From Spinacia oleracea (lineage: Eukaryota > Streptophyta > Magnoliopsida > Caryophyllales > Amaranthaceae): DNA of 64,000 bases. The stretch lies in contig NC_079491.1 in assembly GCF_020520425.1 (NCBI RefSeq), positions 1,302,001 to 1,366,000 on the forward strand. The letters run 5' to 3'. Made by a program: the position numbers and the translations under genes. This document shows positions 62,794-64,000 of the stretch, one piece after another. Below the pieces are notes generated by a model, which was not told the origin of the DNA, made no database searches, and worked only from the letters and a program-made list of their open reading frames with translations. Each line of letters opens with the position of its first letter. Position 1 is the first letter of the stretch.

Positions 62794-63106
62794 TGTTAGA
62801 ATAATGTCTATAATCGGTCAAGCCCCTTACTGCAACGCCTCAACACGGGTTATCTGTTTGGGCCTATTTTATGGGATTTTTCAGCACCTGTATAGAAAGT
62901 ACTATATAAACTCTCTAGGTCATAACCTAATCGTATTCTATAATTTGTACTCCTCAAGATCAATAAAACTTTTCCCCCCTCTGCCTGTGGACGTAGCTAA
63001 CACATTAATTGTTAGTAAACCACGTTAAATCTATACGGTCTTTATTTATGTTTTTTTTTTTTTTGCATCCGTTATAACAATTATCTTTCTTGATTTCGTT
63101 ACAACA
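62794..63106 (+). mobile_element. LTR copy 2
   Basis: Starts TGTTAGAATAATGTC and ends GATTTCGTTACAACA. Contains CGGTCAAGCCCCTTACTGC and CCACGTTAAATCT, and matches the Helitron-split LTR at 15118-17158. No gag-pol between the copies. Confidence 0.7.
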
Positions 63107-63614
63107 CATTTTACTTGTTTTCACTTTACTTTATCCATTCTATAATAGTCAATATGTTACAATTATTTAGAAATGGAGAAAGTATATTCTATGTCGACCT
63201 ATACATAGATGCATATGCCATCACAACATGATTATTCAACAACCTAAATAATTTCGAACGCCAAAGAAACTGAAAGAGATGCATATAGTTGGCTGTTACA
63301 CAACACTACAGCAAGCACGTAGCAGTACATGTTTGCATTATTGGTACAAAAATGAGCTAAACTAACAAGATAGCATACATACAAGAATGATACAACCCAA
63401 TTCAAAAATCAAAATTAATTATATAATTGCATAATTGCCAATAATATGGGAATGACAGCATAACTAGGAACAGAGATAAAATGTTCAAACTTACATGCAT
63501 GAGTAGAAAAATAACATAACAAATTAGAAGTACAATAATTTTATGTAATTTTTATTTTTTACATCATCTTAAGATGAAAAAGAAAGAAATAACTATACAA
63601 TGACAATGAATGTA
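63107..63614. other. AT-rich spacer
   Basis: No gene recognised. Confidence 0.4.
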
Positions 63615-63896
63615 CGTTATAACGGAAGCAGTAAAGACAATTAAGAACGTAAATAAGAACACAAATATTTGACGTGGTTCAATAATAATTTGCTAGCTAC
63701 GTCTACAGAGACATAGGTGAGAAAATCTTTATTGATCGTGAGGAGTACAACTAGGTTTGACCTAAAAAGTTTATATAGTACTACTATATAGATGCAGAAA
63801 AGCTCAAAAAAGAGGTCCATAATCCTATTCCAGAATAACATATGCGTGATGGGGCGTTGCAGTAAAGATACCTGAACTTCAAGACATACCCTAACA
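63615..63896 (-). mobile_element. LTR copy 3, inverted
   Basis: On the minus strand it begins TGTTAGGGTATGTCTTGAAG, continues through TTTACTGCAACGCCCCATCA and TTGAACCACGTCAAAT, and ends near CGTTATAAC. It faces the two direct copies at 62412-63106. Confidence 0.7.
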
Positions 63897-64000
63897 ACGA
63901 CGGTTATAGGGACAAAGAAGCGAATTAGCCGACAACGGTGTTGAAAGCCACCTGACTGCTTGAGCTAAATCTCCAGCCTACTAATCAACCGGTGTAGGAT

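Noticed and set aside
61887..63028. Frames of 60-125 codons at 61.9-63.0 kb
   Set aside because: They lie in a dispersed repeat and in LTR copies; no conserved domain or plausible exon structure.

Overview
The window is nuclear DNA of a flowering plant, almost certainly a eudicot. It has split genes with GT-AG introns, chloroplast-targeted proteins, plant-specific gene families and dense plant transposon families (Stowaway, hAT, Mutator-like, CACTA, Helitron, LTR remnants). Nothing in the sequence fixes the species; Caryophyllales is only a guess. The left half is gene-bearing. From about 43.2 kb to the right end I find no protein-coding gene, only AT-rich sequence and layered mobile elements.

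Layout. (1) 283-11136 (+): the 3' six coding exons of a GH3 beta-xylosidase/alpha-arabinofuranosidase gene (BXL family); its first exon(s) lie left of the window. Its 7-kb intron holds a complete intronless gene on the other strand, the plastid ferredoxin-like FdC1 (6317-6775), plus a pile of MITEs and a 1.8-kb long-inverted-repeat element. (2) 11930-29843 (-): a tandem cluster of REM-type B3-domain genes, called here B, C and D, with an orphan first exon (E) between C and D. I assembled every exon from splice sites and phase; all joins stay in frame. Gene C looks like a chimera: a B-like 5' half joined, inside an exon, to a D-like 3' half. The orphan exon E lies where the lost 5' end of the D-like acceptor gene should be. 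(3) 31563-33905 (+): a four-exon plastid, probably thylakoid-lumen, FKBP (FKBP17-1-like). (4) 35600-43164 (+): an eight-exon bromodomain/NET protein of the GTE1/GTE6 group, with a probable 5'-UTR intron and a five-codon upstream ORF.

Mobile DNA. Many elements can be delimited to the base by target-site duplications: TA for Stowaway, 8 bp for hAT, 9 bp for Mutator-like, 3 bp for CACTA, and A/T flanks for Helitrons. Several are nested: LTR[Helitron[MULE]] just upstream of gene B; MITE inside MITE at 2.2-2.8 and 30.2-30.9 kb, at almost the same internal site; hAT inside hAT at 26.1-26.8 kb; Helitron inside Helitron at 27.4-28.4 kb; and a tiny poly-A retroposon inside an LTR at 62.6 kb. A Pack-MULE-like element at 53.9-54.7 kb carries an RNase H-like protein fragment.

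The genes do not form one pathway: cell-wall glycosidase, plastid redox carrier, transcription factors, plastid foldase and chromatin reader are ordinary neighbours. I see no convincing undescribed biochemical system. The most unusual items are the chimeric B3 gene with its orphan first exon, the ferredoxin gene nested in the xylosidase intron between direct repeats, and the repeated nested transposition.
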